NCBI RefSeq assembly: GCF_037201965.1 | Contig: NZ_CP147518.1 | Coordinates: 4,147,001 to 4,211,000, forward strand | Direction of reading: 5' to 3' | DNA: 64,000 nucleotides | DNA from: Spirosoma sp. SC4-14 | Lineage (GTDB): Bacteria > Bacteroidota > Bacteroidia > Cytophagales > Spirosomataceae | Position numbers and translations under genes: made by a program | In this document: positions 53,735-63,054 of the stretch, in pieces | How positions within the stretch are numbered: position 1 is the stretch's first letter | Layout: every line of letters begins with the position of its first letter | The notes under the pieces: generated by a model | Database searches by the model: none | Told to the model about the DNA's origin: nothing | The model's input: only the letters and a program-made list of their open reading frames with translations

Positions 53735-54472
53735 ATGAAAATCAAATCACTGATACTGGCTTTACCTGTACTGTGTTTCGCTTGCGGTACTGCTACTGAC
53801 ACTTCCGATCCTGCCTATCAGGATGGAGCTAGCCCTATTCTGGCAAAACGGGTTACTGGCGTTCAGATGCTCACGAGCAACGCCATATACGACAATCCCT
53901 GCGACATTTTAGGGGAAGAGTTTGTCCGCCACACCTTTAGTCTGGATGAGAAAGCGGAGTTAAATGAAATTGCCGAACACGATGGCTGCGCATTCGAGTG
54001 GGCAGGGAACAAAGTGCTCGTTTCGTTCAACGGCAGAAAGCCTTACCGCTCTATTTATATTGCAACAGACACGTTCGACAAACTTTATCAGGGAAAAGAA
54101 GCTGAAGAAGAAATGCCGGATGTTAAAACCGATACAGGCGAAGAGGCTACCGCGGCTGACACTCCTCCGGTTACCGATACTACCGAACATGCGCCTGCTC
54201 AGTCGCATCCATCGCCAGGTCTGACAGAGGCCACTAGGCCCCACATGAAGCCAACTGTTAGTCAGGGATCGTATGAAGCCGTTCCGGGTCTTGGCGACAA
54301 AGCCGTGTGGAACCCTACTACTGGTGCTATGCACGTTTTGTACATAAATCACATCATTAACGTAACGGTCGAAACGAAAGGAAAGGCAGAAGTTCGTAAG
54401 GAACAGGCACAAAGTATGGCCGAAGTTCTTATCGAAAAGATTGCCGAAGACGAATATACCCGTCGCCTGTAA
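53735..54472 (+). CDS. Lipoprotein of unknown function
   Basis: 245 residues. N-terminal LILALPVLCFACGTAT is a lipobox signal. The centre (about residues 60-110) looks like a small alpha/beta domain (EHDGCAFEWAGNKVLVSF); it is followed by an acidic, Thr/Pro-rich linker (EEATAADTPPVTDTTEHAP) and a second domain with YEAVPGLGDKAVWNPTTGA. The last pattern resembles exported heme- or metal-related proteins loosely, but I cannot assign it. Good promoter in front and a perfect hairpin behind. Confidence 0.6.
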   Translation: MKIKSLILALPVLCFACGTATDTSDPAYQDGASPILAKRVTGVQMLTSNAIYDNPCDILGEEFVRHTFSLDEKAELNEIAEHDGCAFEWAGNKVLVSFNGRKPYRSIYIATDTFDKLYQGKEAEEEMPDVKTDTGEEATAADTPPVTDTTEHAPAQSHPSPGLTEATRPHMKPTVSQGSYEAVPGLGDKAVWNPTTGAMHVLYINHIINVTVETKGKAEVRKEQAQSMAEVLIEKIAEDEYTRRL

Positions 54473-54487
54473 GTAATCTATACACAC

Positions 54488-54542
54488 AAAACCGGTGCGG
54501 GTCGTAATTGGGCACAATTCCCTTACGACCCGCACCGGTTTT
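54488..54542. terminator. Perfect 20-bp hairpin between convergent lipoprotein genes
   Basis: 54488-54507 pairs exactly with 54523-54542 around a 15-base loop, A-run on the left and T-run on the right, so it works in both directions. Confidence 0.9.
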
Positions 54543-54545
54543 ACG

Positions 54546-55043
54546 TTATTCGTTAAGGCCCAGTTCCCGTTTTACGGCCGAGTAATCTGCCCAGTCGACA
54601 TTTCTGGCCGCTCCTTTTGGCACTACAACCCACCGAAATTCGCCACAGACCGGTTGCCCGGCATCCTGCTGAAAACTAACAATACCCTTATCATTCATCG
54701 CATAATAGGTGAACGTAATCCGGTGGTTATTCACCATAACGGGTAATGGATAAACCTCATCTTCAGGTGAAGCCCGAAAAAATGCAACCACCAGCCCATC
54801 TTCAACCACCGAATTTGTAACGGCACTATCAATAAAGCCCGCAACGTTCATATCCGGTACTTTCCGATTAGTGGTCCAGGTATTGGATTCAATCATTACC
54901 CAGTCTGATACGGTTACCGATTGGTTTGTAGCTACGGTTTGGCTAGGCATCACGATTTCGGTCGATGATTCACAGGCACTCAAACTTAAGAGGCTTCCCA
55001 ACACCAATAGGGCCACAACCCAATTCGCTCGCACTACTATCAT
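54546..55043 (-). CDS. Lipoprotein of unknown function
   Basis: 165 residues. Signal VALLVLGSLLSLSACESS, lipidation at Cys. The mature part has conserved-looking Trp/Tyr positions (SVTVSDWVMIESNTW, HRITFTYYAM, CGEFRWVVVPKGAARNVDW), suggesting a small beta-barrel or sandwich. Similar lipoproteins are frequent in Spirosoma-like genomes but without known role. Confidence 0.6.
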   Translation of the reverse strand: MIVVRANWVVALLVLGSLLSLSACESSTEIVMPSQTVATNQSVTVSDWVMIESNTWTTNRKVPDMNVAGFIDSAVTNSVVEDGLVVAFFRASPEDEVYPLPVMVNNHRITFTYYAMNDKGIVSFQQDAGQPVCGEFRWVVVPKGAARNVDWADYSAVKRELGLNE

Positions 55044-55121
55044 AGTCAGCTTTTTCAGTCCAACGATTCAGCAACCGAAAATATTTTGTCTTGCTGGGCT
55101 TCAGGGATCTGATTATGGGTG

Positions 55122-55164
55122 GTTATAGTTGTGGCACGGTTCAGAACCGTGCCACAACTATAAC
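55122..55164. terminator. Perfect 21-bp hairpin behind bioB
   Basis: 55122-55142 is the exact complement of 55144-55164 with a single central base. Located 28 bases beyond the bioB stop; no T-run on the minus strand. Confidence 0.6.
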
Positions 55165-55191
55165 TCTGTAAACAAACAAAAAGTCAATCCA

Positions 55192-56220
55192 TTAGTAATT
55201 TACGGCAAGCGGAATCTGCTCAAAAACGACACCAGGGCGCTCCTGGTCAGACTGACCCTCATTTTTGAATGCTTTTCGAGGACGAATATTCAGTGTCTGG
55301 AACAGTTGCAGATCGGCATCTTCAGCGGGGTTTGGCGTGGTTAGCAGTTTATCCCCTGCGAAAATCGAGTTAGCACCAGCCAGAAAACAAAGAGCCTGCT
55401 CTTCGGTAGTCATCCGAACCCGGCCAGCCGACAGGCGTACCATCGCTTTCGGCATGATAATTCGGGCCGTAGCAATCATCCGAACCATTTCCCAAACCGA
55501 TACCCGTGGTTGTTCTTCCAGCGGGGTTCCTTCTACCGGTACCAGCGCATTGACCGGGACCGACTCAGGGTGTTCAGGAAGCGTAGCCAGTGTGTGCAGC
55601 ATACCAATCCGATCCTGATCCGATTCACCCATGCCGATAATGCCGCCCGAACAGACTGAAATCCCAGCTTTTCGAGCATGGCCAATGGTATCCAGCCGAT
55701 CGTCGTACGTACGCGTAGTAATAATGTCGCCGTAAAACTCTTCGCTGGTATCGAGGTTGTGGTTATAGGCATACAGACCCGCATTTTTCAGTTTCTCGGC
55801 CTGACTTTCGGTCAACATACCGAGCGTACAGCATACTTCCAGCCCCATTTCGTTGACTCCGTGAACCATTTCGAGAACTTTGTCGAAATCACGATTGTCG
55901 CGTACTTCGCGCCAGGCAGCTCCCATGCAAAAGCGTGTACTGCCCGTATCTTTAGCCCGCTGTGCCGCTTCCAACACCTCGTCGACCTCCATAAGCTTAT
56001 GCACTTTCACGTTGGTATGATAGCGGGCAGCCTGCGGACAATAAGCGCAATCTTCAGGGCATCCTCCTGTTTTAACCGACAGCAGGGTGCAAACCTGCAC
56101 TTCCTGCGGATCGTGGTGCTGGCGATGTACAGTAGCAGCCCGGTATATCAGATCCAGTACGGGCGAATTATATATCTCGGTGATTTCGGCACGAGTCCAG
56201 TCAGTACGAAGAGCAGTCAT
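55192..56220 (-). CDS. bioB: Biotin synthase
   Basis: 342 residues from [17 protein letters not shown] (56220; an ATG five codons earlier is less likely). Radical-SAM enzyme that inserts sulfur into dethiobiotin. The cluster motif is [18 protein letters not shown] (C-x3-C-x2-C); [12 protein letters not shown] and [11 protein letters not shown] are the BioB-specific blocks, with the [2Fe-2S] arginine/cysteine region RLSAGRV near the end. The rest of the biotin pathway is not in the window. Confidence 0.96.
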   Translation of the reverse strand: MTALRTDWTRAEITEIYNSPVLDLIYRAATVHRQHHDPQEVQVCTLLSVKTGGCPEDCAYCPQAARYHTNVKVHKLMEVDEVLEAAQRAKDTGSTRFCMGAAWREVRDNRDFDKVLEMVHGVNEMGLEVCCTLGMLTESQAEKLKNAGLYAYNHNLDTSEEFYGDIITTRTYDDRLDTIGHARKAGISVCSGGIIGMGESDQDRIGMLHTLATLPEHPESVPVNALVPVEGTPLEEQPRVSVWEMVRMIATARIIMPKAMVRLSAGRVRMTTEEQALCFLAGANSIFAGDKLLTTPNPAEDADLQLFQTLNIRPRKAFKNEGQSDQERPGVVFEQIPLAVNY

Positions 56221-56371
56221 ATATGTAAAAATCATAAAAAGTCGTTAGTCAAAAGTAATGCATGAGATCAAGACCGACAAACCGGATCAGCTATTGACTT
56301 CCTCAAACTCGACGGCCCGCCGGAGACTAAAATACACAAAGACATACTCGTTAGGTACGCTGGCCGACAAC

Positions 56372-56788
56372 TTATAAAATCAGCACAAGTGTTCCTCCAA
56401 TTATTAGAGCCGCTCCTATTGCAGCTTTCCAGGTCAGTGTTTCACCCAATAGAACTACGGAAAGGAGTATAGCAAGGGCCACGCTAAGCTTATCGACGGC
56501 AGCCACTTGCGAAACCTTACCCAGTTGAAGCGCTTTGAAATAAAAAATCCAGGAAAATCCAGTTGCCAGCCCCGAACAAATCAAAAATGTCCAGTTTTTC
56601 TGGTTAAGAGCAGGCAACGTGTCGATACCGCCACGCCAAAACACCACTCCCCAGGCCACCAGCAAAATAACCACCGTTCGAATGGCGGTAGCTAAATCGC
56701 TATTGACCCCTTTGATCCCTATTTTCGCCAGAATTGCCGTCAGCGCAGCAAATAAGGCCGAAATTAATGCGTATACCCACCACATCAT
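56372..56788 (-). CDS. Single-domain EamA/DMT-family transporter
   Basis: 138 residues with four or five helices (WVYALISALFAALTAILAKI to AAIGAALIIGGTLVLIL), one EamA unit; typical two-unit members are twice as long. A second ATG one codon in (56785) is equally good. Such short versions work as dimers. Substrate unknown. Separate transcription from bioB is likely (137-base gap). Confidence 0.85.
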   Translation of the reverse strand: MMWWVYALISALFAALTAILAKIGIKGVNSDLATAIRTVVILLVAWGVVFWRGGIDTLPALNQKNWTFLICSGLATGFSWIFYFKALQLGKVSQVAAVDKLSVALAILLSVVLLGETLTWKAAIGAALIIGGTLVLIL

Positions 56789-56908
56789 TAGCTATGCATC
56801 TCCGTTTATGCGTTATATATTTTTTGCTGGAGAGTCGACCTGTCAAACTAAAACTGAATATTCTGAAAAGAGCCGTTTTCCTCAGAACCACCTGGCAACT
56901 GGTTGCCT

Positions 56909-59425
56909 TTAATTTTCCTCACTTATCGATTTACTTTTTCTTACTTTGGCTCCGTTCAGACTTCCAAACTTATAACTGAGGGTTAGCCGAACACTGGAGT
57001 TATAAATATATTGTCGGAAATCCTGGTTAAACTGCGCAGAGTTCAATATGGATGTAAAGCGCATACCATGAGTCAGAAAATTTTCTGCTACAAAGCCTAC
57101 ACTTCCGCGTTTATTGGTAAAGCTTTTCCGAGCACCCAATGAATATTGAGCAAATCCGATTCGGTAGCCCTGCAGAGCGATGTCTTTGCCACGGTAACCC
57201 ATATTCGCCTGCACAATCCAGCCTTTGTCCAATTGCAGTTGCGTGTCGAGTCGACCGCCCCAGCGGAATCCCTGATTACTGATCATGGCAGACACCCCGT
57301 TGATGTCCAGTGCCATTCCCTGAATAAAACGGTACATGATATCAATATTTGTATTGACACTCCAGCGGGGCAAAATAGTAAACGTTGCAAAAAGGTTAGT
57401 GCCATAGTTATATTCTTTCCCCAGGTTAGTAACCCGCGTCACAACGGCCCCCGCCAGCGTATCGGAACGTTGGCTAATGGATTGAATATCATCTCTATTG
57501 AGCCGGGTATAAAGCGAAAAATTCAAATATGTCTTCTTTAACTGGGTACTATAACCGATTTCGACCCTGTCAACCGTTTCCGGTTTAAGGTATGGATTAC
57601 CCACTCTTATATTGAGCGGATTAGCCGTATTGAAGTTGGGGTTCAGATCATCAATAAACGGTCGGCGAATACGGCGGGTGTAGCCTAATTTCAGGCTGGA
57701 ACTCTCCCCAATTTTCTGGGCCAGATTGAGACTGGGGAGCAATCGCCCATAGTCTGGAATAGAAATCGGACCCGGCTCCCCTGTCGATGTATTACCCGTT
57801 CGGGCCTGAATGCTGGTATATTCATAACGTAGTCCTGGCTTGATAACCAGATTACTGCGCGTTGTCAGGGTTGTTGACAAGTAAGCTGCGGCAATATTCT
57901 GATTGTAATCGAGCAGGCCGGATGGACGATCTGGATTAGAAGTAAACTCCGTTGTGGGGCCTGCTAAAAAATAGCTGTAGTCGCTGGTAACTTTCCGAAA
58001 GGTATTTTTAGCGCCAAATTCCACTTGAAGCCGTTTATTGATATACGTTTGATAATCGGCCTGTAAAATAAATTCCTGGTTGGTGGCAAAGTTCAGGTTT
58101 TTCTGGCGGCTGCTGATCTGGCCAACGGTATCCAATAGATTCGCTTCAAAATTATTGGTCAGGTGGCTCTGACTATACTGTGTCGAAAAGCTTAATTCTT
58201 TCCGGGAATCGTCACCTGCACCGGGATATGTATGTAAATAATCAAGGTTGACATCAATCGAATTGGATAGGTTCTGGGTGTTAACATCTCGCTTATTGGG
58301 CAGCGTCGTACTTTCGTTGCCAAGACTACTTGTTGTTTGATGTTGATCCTGGCTTAGATTTCGGATACCCAACCGAACTCCGCCGGTTAACGATTGATTC
58401 TTGGCCAGATCATAATCCAGGCCAAAGGCATATTGAGCAAAAGTCCCTTTATCAAAAGCATCGATGTGCTGACTGGTCCGAATCGGCGTGGCGCCCGATG
58501 CCAGAAACGTTGTCTGGTTCAAATCCGATGCAGATGGGTTGTAAATGACCCGGCCATTGCCATTCAGGTTAACCCCCAAGTTACCCTTTCGGAAGCTACC
58601 ATTTAGCCCCAGCGTTGAATTACGATTGCCAGTACCACCGTCTACATCCAGGTGTAGACCCTGCAATGTATTTTTCTTGGTAATGATGTTGATAATTCCC
58701 CCGCTGCCTTCACCGTCATATTTAGCGGAAGGCGACGTAATTACTTCAACAGTTTTGATAAGGTCGGCTGGAATTTGCCGGAGTGCATCGGCCAGGTTGC
58801 CTGCCAGAATCGAAGACGGTTTGTTGTTGATCAGCACGCGCACGCTGGAGCTTCCCTGCAACGTGACATTGCCTGTCAAATCGACTGATAACATGGGGAC
58901 CTTTTTCAGAATGTCGATGGCATCTCCGCCCTTGGCCGCTACATCACTATCTGCATTATAAATCAGACGATCTACTCTATCCTCTACCAATGCTTTTTTC
59001 CCGGCAACGGTCACCTCGTTTAGTGTGCGGGTACTGGCACTTAGTCGGATAACGCCCATATCTTTTACCTGTCCTTTAGCAATAACGACGTTATCGACAG
59101 TTTTGGCAGTATATCCTAAAAATGAGATAAGTAGTCGGTACGATCCCGCAGCTAACCGATTGAGTGTAAATTTACCTTTTTCATCGGCCACCGTCCCATC
59201 GATCAATTGACCAGTAAGGGCATCATACAACGCAACGTTTGCATACTCAACGGCTTTAGTCAACGTTGAATCTACGGCATAGCCCGTAATTTTAGCATTA
59301 CCTTTTGGGAGAGCTTCTGAGGATGGTGAAGCAGGTCTGGCGGGGTCCGGTTGCGCCCCCTGTGCCTGAGCCAGTAATGGCCCTGCTAATAGTAAACAAT
59401 ACAATAGATAGAGAATAGAACGCAT
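56909..59425 (-). CDS. Outer-membrane beta-barrel receptor (OMP_b-brl_3, CarboxypepD-reg, plug)
   Basis: 838 residues. Signal peptide ends LLAQAQ; CarboxypepD-reg domain at about residues 45-120 (ITGYAVDSTLTKAVEYANVA, GSYRLLISFLGY); plug with AIDILKKVPMLSVDLTG and VEVITSPSAKYDGEGSGGII; barrel with C-terminal SYKFGSLNGAKV. The short acidic/basic tail RKSKSISEEN after the barrel end is unusual. This family is the TonB-linked type without SusD partner, widely used for peptides or siderophore-like ligands in Bacteroidota; ligand unknown. Confidence 0.88.
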   Translation of the reverse strand: MRSILYLLYCLLLAGPLLAQAQGAQPDPARPASPSSEALPKGNAKITGYAVDSTLTKAVEYANVALYDALTGQLIDGTVADEKGKFTLNRLAAGSYRLLISFLGYTAKTVDNVVIAKGQVKDMGVIRLSASTRTLNEVTVAGKKALVEDRVDRLIYNADSDVAAKGGDAIDILKKVPMLSVDLTGNVTLQGSSSVRVLINNKPSSILAGNLADALRQIPADLIKTVEVITSPSAKYDGEGSGGIINIITKKNTLQGLHLDVDGGTGNRNSTLGLNGSFRKGNLGVNLNGNGRVIYNPSASDLNQTTFLASGATPIRTSQHIDAFDKGTFAQYAFGLDYDLAKNQSLTGGVRLGIRNLSQDQHQTTSSLGNESTTLPNKRDVNTQNLSNSIDVNLDYLHTYPGAGDDSRKELSFSTQYSQSHLTNNFEANLLDTVGQISSRQKNLNFATNQEFILQADYQTYINKRLQVEFGAKNTFRKVTSDYSYFLAGPTTEFTSNPDRPSGLLDYNQNIAAAYLSTTLTTRSNLVIKPGLRYEYTSIQARTGNTSTGEPGPISIPDYGRLLPSLNLAQKIGESSSLKLGYTRRIRRPFIDDLNPNFNTANPLNIRVGNPYLKPETVDRVEIGYSTQLKKTYLNFSLYTRLNRDDIQSISQRSDTLAGAVVTRVTNLGKEYNYGTNLFATFTILPRWSVNTNIDIMYRFIQGMALDINGVSAMISNQGFRWGGRLDTQLQLDKGWIVQANMGYRGKDIALQGYRIGFAQYSLGARKSFTNKRGSVGFVAENFLTHGMRFTSILNSAQFNQDFRQYIYNSSVRLTLSYKFGSLNGAKVRKSKSISEEN

Positions 59426-59643
59426 ACAGATACTTAATTTTTCCCCGATTTATTGAACAAAGAGACAACCCATTCGAGCTATAACCCAACAAAAAAGGTC
59501 AGAAGCCCAAAATTTCCCGTCAAATCCCTGAATTTGCTTGCCGAACCATTTTACATCTTGTGGTCAGTTCCTCCAATTGTAGGTTACTCATGCCCCTCCA
59601 TTAGGAAATGGCGAATAAAAGCCTCGAAATTCTTCTGCAAGAC

Positions 59644-60672
59644 TCAGATATCGAACTTCTCCAGTTTGTTTCCTCGATATACATACACTTCATAGGAGCG
59701 CTGATGGAGACTGAATACTTCTTCCAGCACATATTTTTCTGCCCCCCTTGAAAGCGCCCTCACCTGAGCTTGTTTATCTGAAGGTAAATCGTTGAATACA
59801 ATTGTATGTTCGAACTCAAACCCTTCGTCGTATTCGAATTCCAACGAGAATAATGTATTGCGCCATTGAAGCTGAGTAGTAGTACCATTTGCCAGTGGCG
59901 AGAAATCGAGTGCTACTGAATTTTTGGATATGACCTGTCCTGAAGCGTCAATAAATAGGCTTAACCCCGAAACAACCATAGCCGTGTACCCAATCTGTCG
60001 GAAGAACCGCTCGCTAAGTCGGGGCAGTAACCACGTCATCGCCCAGGACGAAGCCATGGCAGCTACGGCTACCAGCCCACCCACTGTTAACGCGCGGCTC
60101 GTCAGGAGGCCAAACGACGCATACAGTATCAACTTGATAGCATGGAGCACAATTTCATTGGCCGCTCTGGTAGCTACGATTTCTTCTTTTTTCAGGCCAT
60201 AACGCAGATAAAAGCGGTTAAAGAGTAAACCTACCGCTCCTGTTAAACCCGATACAAATCCAGCCGCAGCCCCAATGAACGCCAGTACCCATTTAGGCAT
60301 TGAAGGGGTTGTGTTTGCCCCGGCGGCCGGCCGAAAAATCTGGGGTAGATTCGCCATTAAGAATAAACCCATGAGCAGCTCCAGATACAACGGATTCAGA
60401 TAGCTAAGTAACCGTGCTCCCAGCCAAACAGCAGGCAATGCCGCCGGTACGAACCAGACGACGATATCCCAGCGAATACGACTCCAAAACGCCAGGATTC
60501 GGGAAAAAGAACTGGACATGGTACCAATCGATAAGGCGGCTGGTACCTGAGCGCCGGGCAAGAGCGATCCCAGCATGGGTAGTAATAACAGCCCTGCTCC
60601 TCCGCCACAAACAGCACTTAATGAAAACGCGAACAAGGCAGAGATGACTACAAACAAATAAGGGAAGAACAT
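59644..60672 (-). CDS. TSUP/TauE-SafE family transporter with extra C-terminal domain
   Basis: 342 residues from MFFPYLFVVISALFAFSLS; the longer frame to 60771 is ignored because the first membrane helix starts here. Eight helices with the repeated GGGAGLLLLPML / GLTGAVGLLFNRFYLRYGL motif of sulfite/sulfonate-exporter proteins. The last ~95 residues (from DASGQVISKNSVALD) are soluble, with WRNTLFSLEFEYDEGFEFEH and a basic end, and do not belong to the family; they may regulate the transporter. Substrate not determined. Confidence 0.84.
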   Translation of the reverse strand: MFFPYLFVVISALFAFSLSAVCGGGAGLLLLPMLGSLLPGAQVPAALSIGTMSSSFSRILAFWSRIRWDIVVWFVPAALPAVWLGARLLSYLNPLYLELLMGLFLMANLPQIFRPAAGANTTPSMPKWVLAFIGAAAGFVSGLTGAVGLLFNRFYLRYGLKKEEIVATRAANEIVLHAIKLILYASFGLLTSRALTVGGLVAVAAMASSWAMTWLLPRLSERFFRQIGYTAMVVSGLSLFIDASGQVISKNSVALDFSPLANGTTTQLQWRNTLFSLEFEYDEGFEFEHTIVFNDLPSDKQAQVRALSRGAEKYVLEEVFSLHQRSYEVYVYRGNKLEKFDI

Positions 60673-60712
60673 AAGTTGAGTAATTCGAAGAAATGAGGAG
60701 CACAGGATCAGG

Positions 60713-61453
60713 TCAGGTATGTTGCCGCTGCCATTCCGACAGCACAATACCGACAAGGAGCCAGCAAGCACCTAACAGATACCCACCCAATACATCGCTC
60801 AAAAAATGCACACCTAAATAAATACGGCTGAAACCCACGGCCAGAATTAGAATAGCGGCCAATACACCAATCCGTACCGGATGATGGAGTCGATGACGGC
60901 CCCTCACCAGCCAGTATCCCAAAAGGCCGTACAAGGTCATCGCCGTGGCCGAGTGACCACTGGGAAAGGAATACCCCGTTTCTGGATAATAGGCTACCTG
61001 TTGCGGACGAGCTCGGCTAAACGTTCGTTTACCGAGCTGAACCGTGGTACCAACACCCGCCAGCATAACCCAAAGTATGATGATGTTCCGCTTTTTTTGC
61101 TGTCGGTATAGAAAAAAAGACCCGGCCAGCGTTAATCCTATAGTCATATAGAAAGAACCCAGCCAGGTAAGTGCATAAAGAATATGGCTGATTAGTGGGG
61201 TTCGGTTCCGAACGAGTCCCTGGGTAAACAGCGCGTCGATTTTGACCATCGGCTCCGATTTCACCAGGTTCTCCGCTATCTCGGACAATACCAGTACATT
61301 GCCTACTAGCAAACCCATCAGCACCGTCAGCGGAAGCCCCTGAAAATGATCGGTTGAAAGTCGACGGGCTACCCACTCAACTAACTTTGGGTAGTCACTA
61401 GCCCGCGATCCGCCATGTCGATATAAATACTGCCGAAGTTGCCTGGTTGTCAT
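60713..61453 (-). CDS. PAP2-family membrane phosphatase
   Basis: 246 residues with about five helices. The three catalytic motifs are intact: KRTFSRARP (K-x6-RP), YSFPSGHSATA (PSGH) and SRIYLGVHFLSDVLGG (SR-x5-H-x3-D). It removes phosphate from lipid phosphates (phosphatidate, undecaprenyl pyrophosphate or similar) in the envelope. It follows the TSUP gene by 41 bases on the same strand and may share its transcript. Confidence 0.9.
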   Translation of the reverse strand: MTTRQLRQYLYRHGGSRASDYPKLVEWVARRLSTDHFQGLPLTVLMGLLVGNVLVLSEIAENLVKSEPMVKIDALFTQGLVRNRTPLISHILYALTWLGSFYMTIGLTLAGSFFLYRQQKKRNIIILWVMLAGVGTTVQLGKRTFSRARPQQVAYYPETGYSFPSGHSATAMTLYGLLGYWLVRGRHRLHHPVRIGVLAAILILAVGFSRIYLGVHFLSDVLGGYLLGACWLLVGIVLSEWQRQHT

Positions 61454-61708
61454 ATCGCTACTGTACTCGCTAAGCGTGCGTTACAGCGACAAAGTAACAA
61501 CAGCATTCTGAAGACACTCTGAAGTTTACCGTCAATCGGCTAAGGCCTATGGCTCTTCCTCAATAGTGGTTATTGACGAAAAACAGCCAGATTAGCACCT
61601 TTAGCCGTTGTTGAATCTGCCGCATAAACACTCCAGGTCCGGCACTGCGGGCGGCATTAGAAATGAGTTTTCGTTTACTGATCGGCCAATTATAGCTGAC
61701 CGTAAAGC

Positions 61709-62929
61709 TCACTTCATACCAAACAACAAACGCATCAGTTTATAAGGCCGGATGACAAGCAGGTACAGAAAAATGCAAATGGCTAACGATGAAAAACTTA
61801 CTACTAAAAATCCGTCGTAAACCCCAAGCTCCATTTGGGTAAGCACATAATACCCAACCATTACGATTACGGTCTGGTGCAGGATATAAAATGGATAAAC
61901 AGCCTCATTTAGTTTGGGCAGAATGGGCTTTTCTCGCCATAACGGATTGGCATTCAGATAGCGGTAGCCATACCCAATTGTCATTAGTACCGAAAACCAG
62001 GTTAACCCAATGCTATTGAAACTGAAAAGCGTTCGGACTAACACCGTATCGTTGGCAGGGTCGAGCCCGAAAAAGGGCCTGGCTGCGTACAGTATGATCG
62101 TACAAACCAGGGTGCCCGCCAGAAAGTAACGACGCTGGTCGGCGATAGTCTGCCAGAAATTGCGACGACTGATCAGGATAAAACCAAGCCAGAACAGGAT
62201 CAGATTTTTCATAAAATATGCCCAGTCGTTGATCAGCGCGTGGGTTTCATTCGGAAAAAAACCACCTAACACAACATCGTTGAGCAGCAGAAAACCAACC
62301 AGCCACATAGCCCCACCCGGTCGCGCAATTAGTTGGCCAATCCGATCAACAAACCGTTGCCCCTGCTTATTTTTCAGCCAGCGAAAAACAGGAATGCTGA
62401 TTAACGAATACAAAAACAGATAGGCCACAAACCAAAGGTGGTGCCAGCTAAAAGCGCCCCCCGCACCCCCATCCTGATAAGGCTGAAAGTGAAACACATT
62501 GGGGTAGAATTCGCCGTAGCTCCCCGAAAAACGGCCGCGGAACAGCCACTCGAAATAAATTTGTGGCGGCACAACTACAAACATACCAAACACCAGCGGC
62601 ACAAATAACCGCCGAACCCGCTCACCGGCATAAGCGCCATAAGAGCGTTTGCGCAATGCGAAATACGTTCCGGCTCCTGAAATGAAAAACAACAGGGGCA
62701 TCCGCCACCGATGCAGCCACCGCATCACCAGTTCAAACTCGGGGCTGGTAGCTTTGCTTTGTACATGCCATCCCCACGAAACGTAGATCATACCGGTATG
62801 ATAGAAGAGCAGGGTCAGTATGGCGATGACCCGCAACCAGTCGAGGTCGTAGCGCCGGAACGATATAGCCTCAACAGCCTTTGACTGCGCTCCCAACGAA
62901 TCTGTTGTTTGTTGTTGTGTAGCAACCAT
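61709..62929 (-). CDS. Acyltransferase family 3 membrane protein
   Basis: 406 residues with ten or so helices. RRYDLDWLRVIAILTLLFYH carries the conserved R/H active-site pair at the N-terminal helix, then WRMPLLFFISGAGTYFALRK, the typical second motif. Family members (OafB/OpgC/NodX-like) add acetyl or succinyl groups to carbohydrates of the envelope or periplasm. No neighbour suggests the acceptor. Intact. Confidence 0.88.
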   Translation of the reverse strand: MVATQQQTTDSLGAQSKAVEAISFRRYDLDWLRVIAILTLLFYHTGMIYVSWGWHVQSKATSPEFELVMRWLHRWRMPLLFFISGAGTYFALRKRSYGAYAGERVRRLFVPLVFGMFVVVPPQIYFEWLFRGRFSGSYGEFYPNVFHFQPYQDGGAGGAFSWHHLWFVAYLFLYSLISIPVFRWLKNKQGQRFVDRIGQLIARPGGAMWLVGFLLLNDVVLGGFFPNETHALINDWAYFMKNLILFWLGFILISRRNFWQTIADQRRYFLAGTLVCTIILYAARPFFGLDPANDTVLVRTLFSFNSIGLTWFSVLMTIGYGYRYLNANPLWREKPILPKLNEAVYPFYILHQTVIVMVGYYVLTQMELGVYDGFLVVSFSSLAICIFLYLLVIRPYKLMRLLFGMK

Positions 62930-63005
62930 CGATAATTTCTTTTTGTGATTGATGCCTCAAAATTCGGTTCCAAATGGCTTAAAAGGCTATTTTCCGATAA
63001 TCATG

Positions 63006-63031
63006 AACTTCGTGCCGTTCGGCGCGAAGTT
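63006..63031 (-). terminator. Hairpin behind the PQQ-dehydrogenase-like gene
   Basis: 12-bp stem AACTTCGTGCCG / CGGCGCGAAGTT with one G-T mismatch and a TT loop. No T-run. 24 bases beyond the stop. Confidence 0.45.
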
Positions 63032-63054
63032 TAGCGCTACCCCGAGCGCATTGC

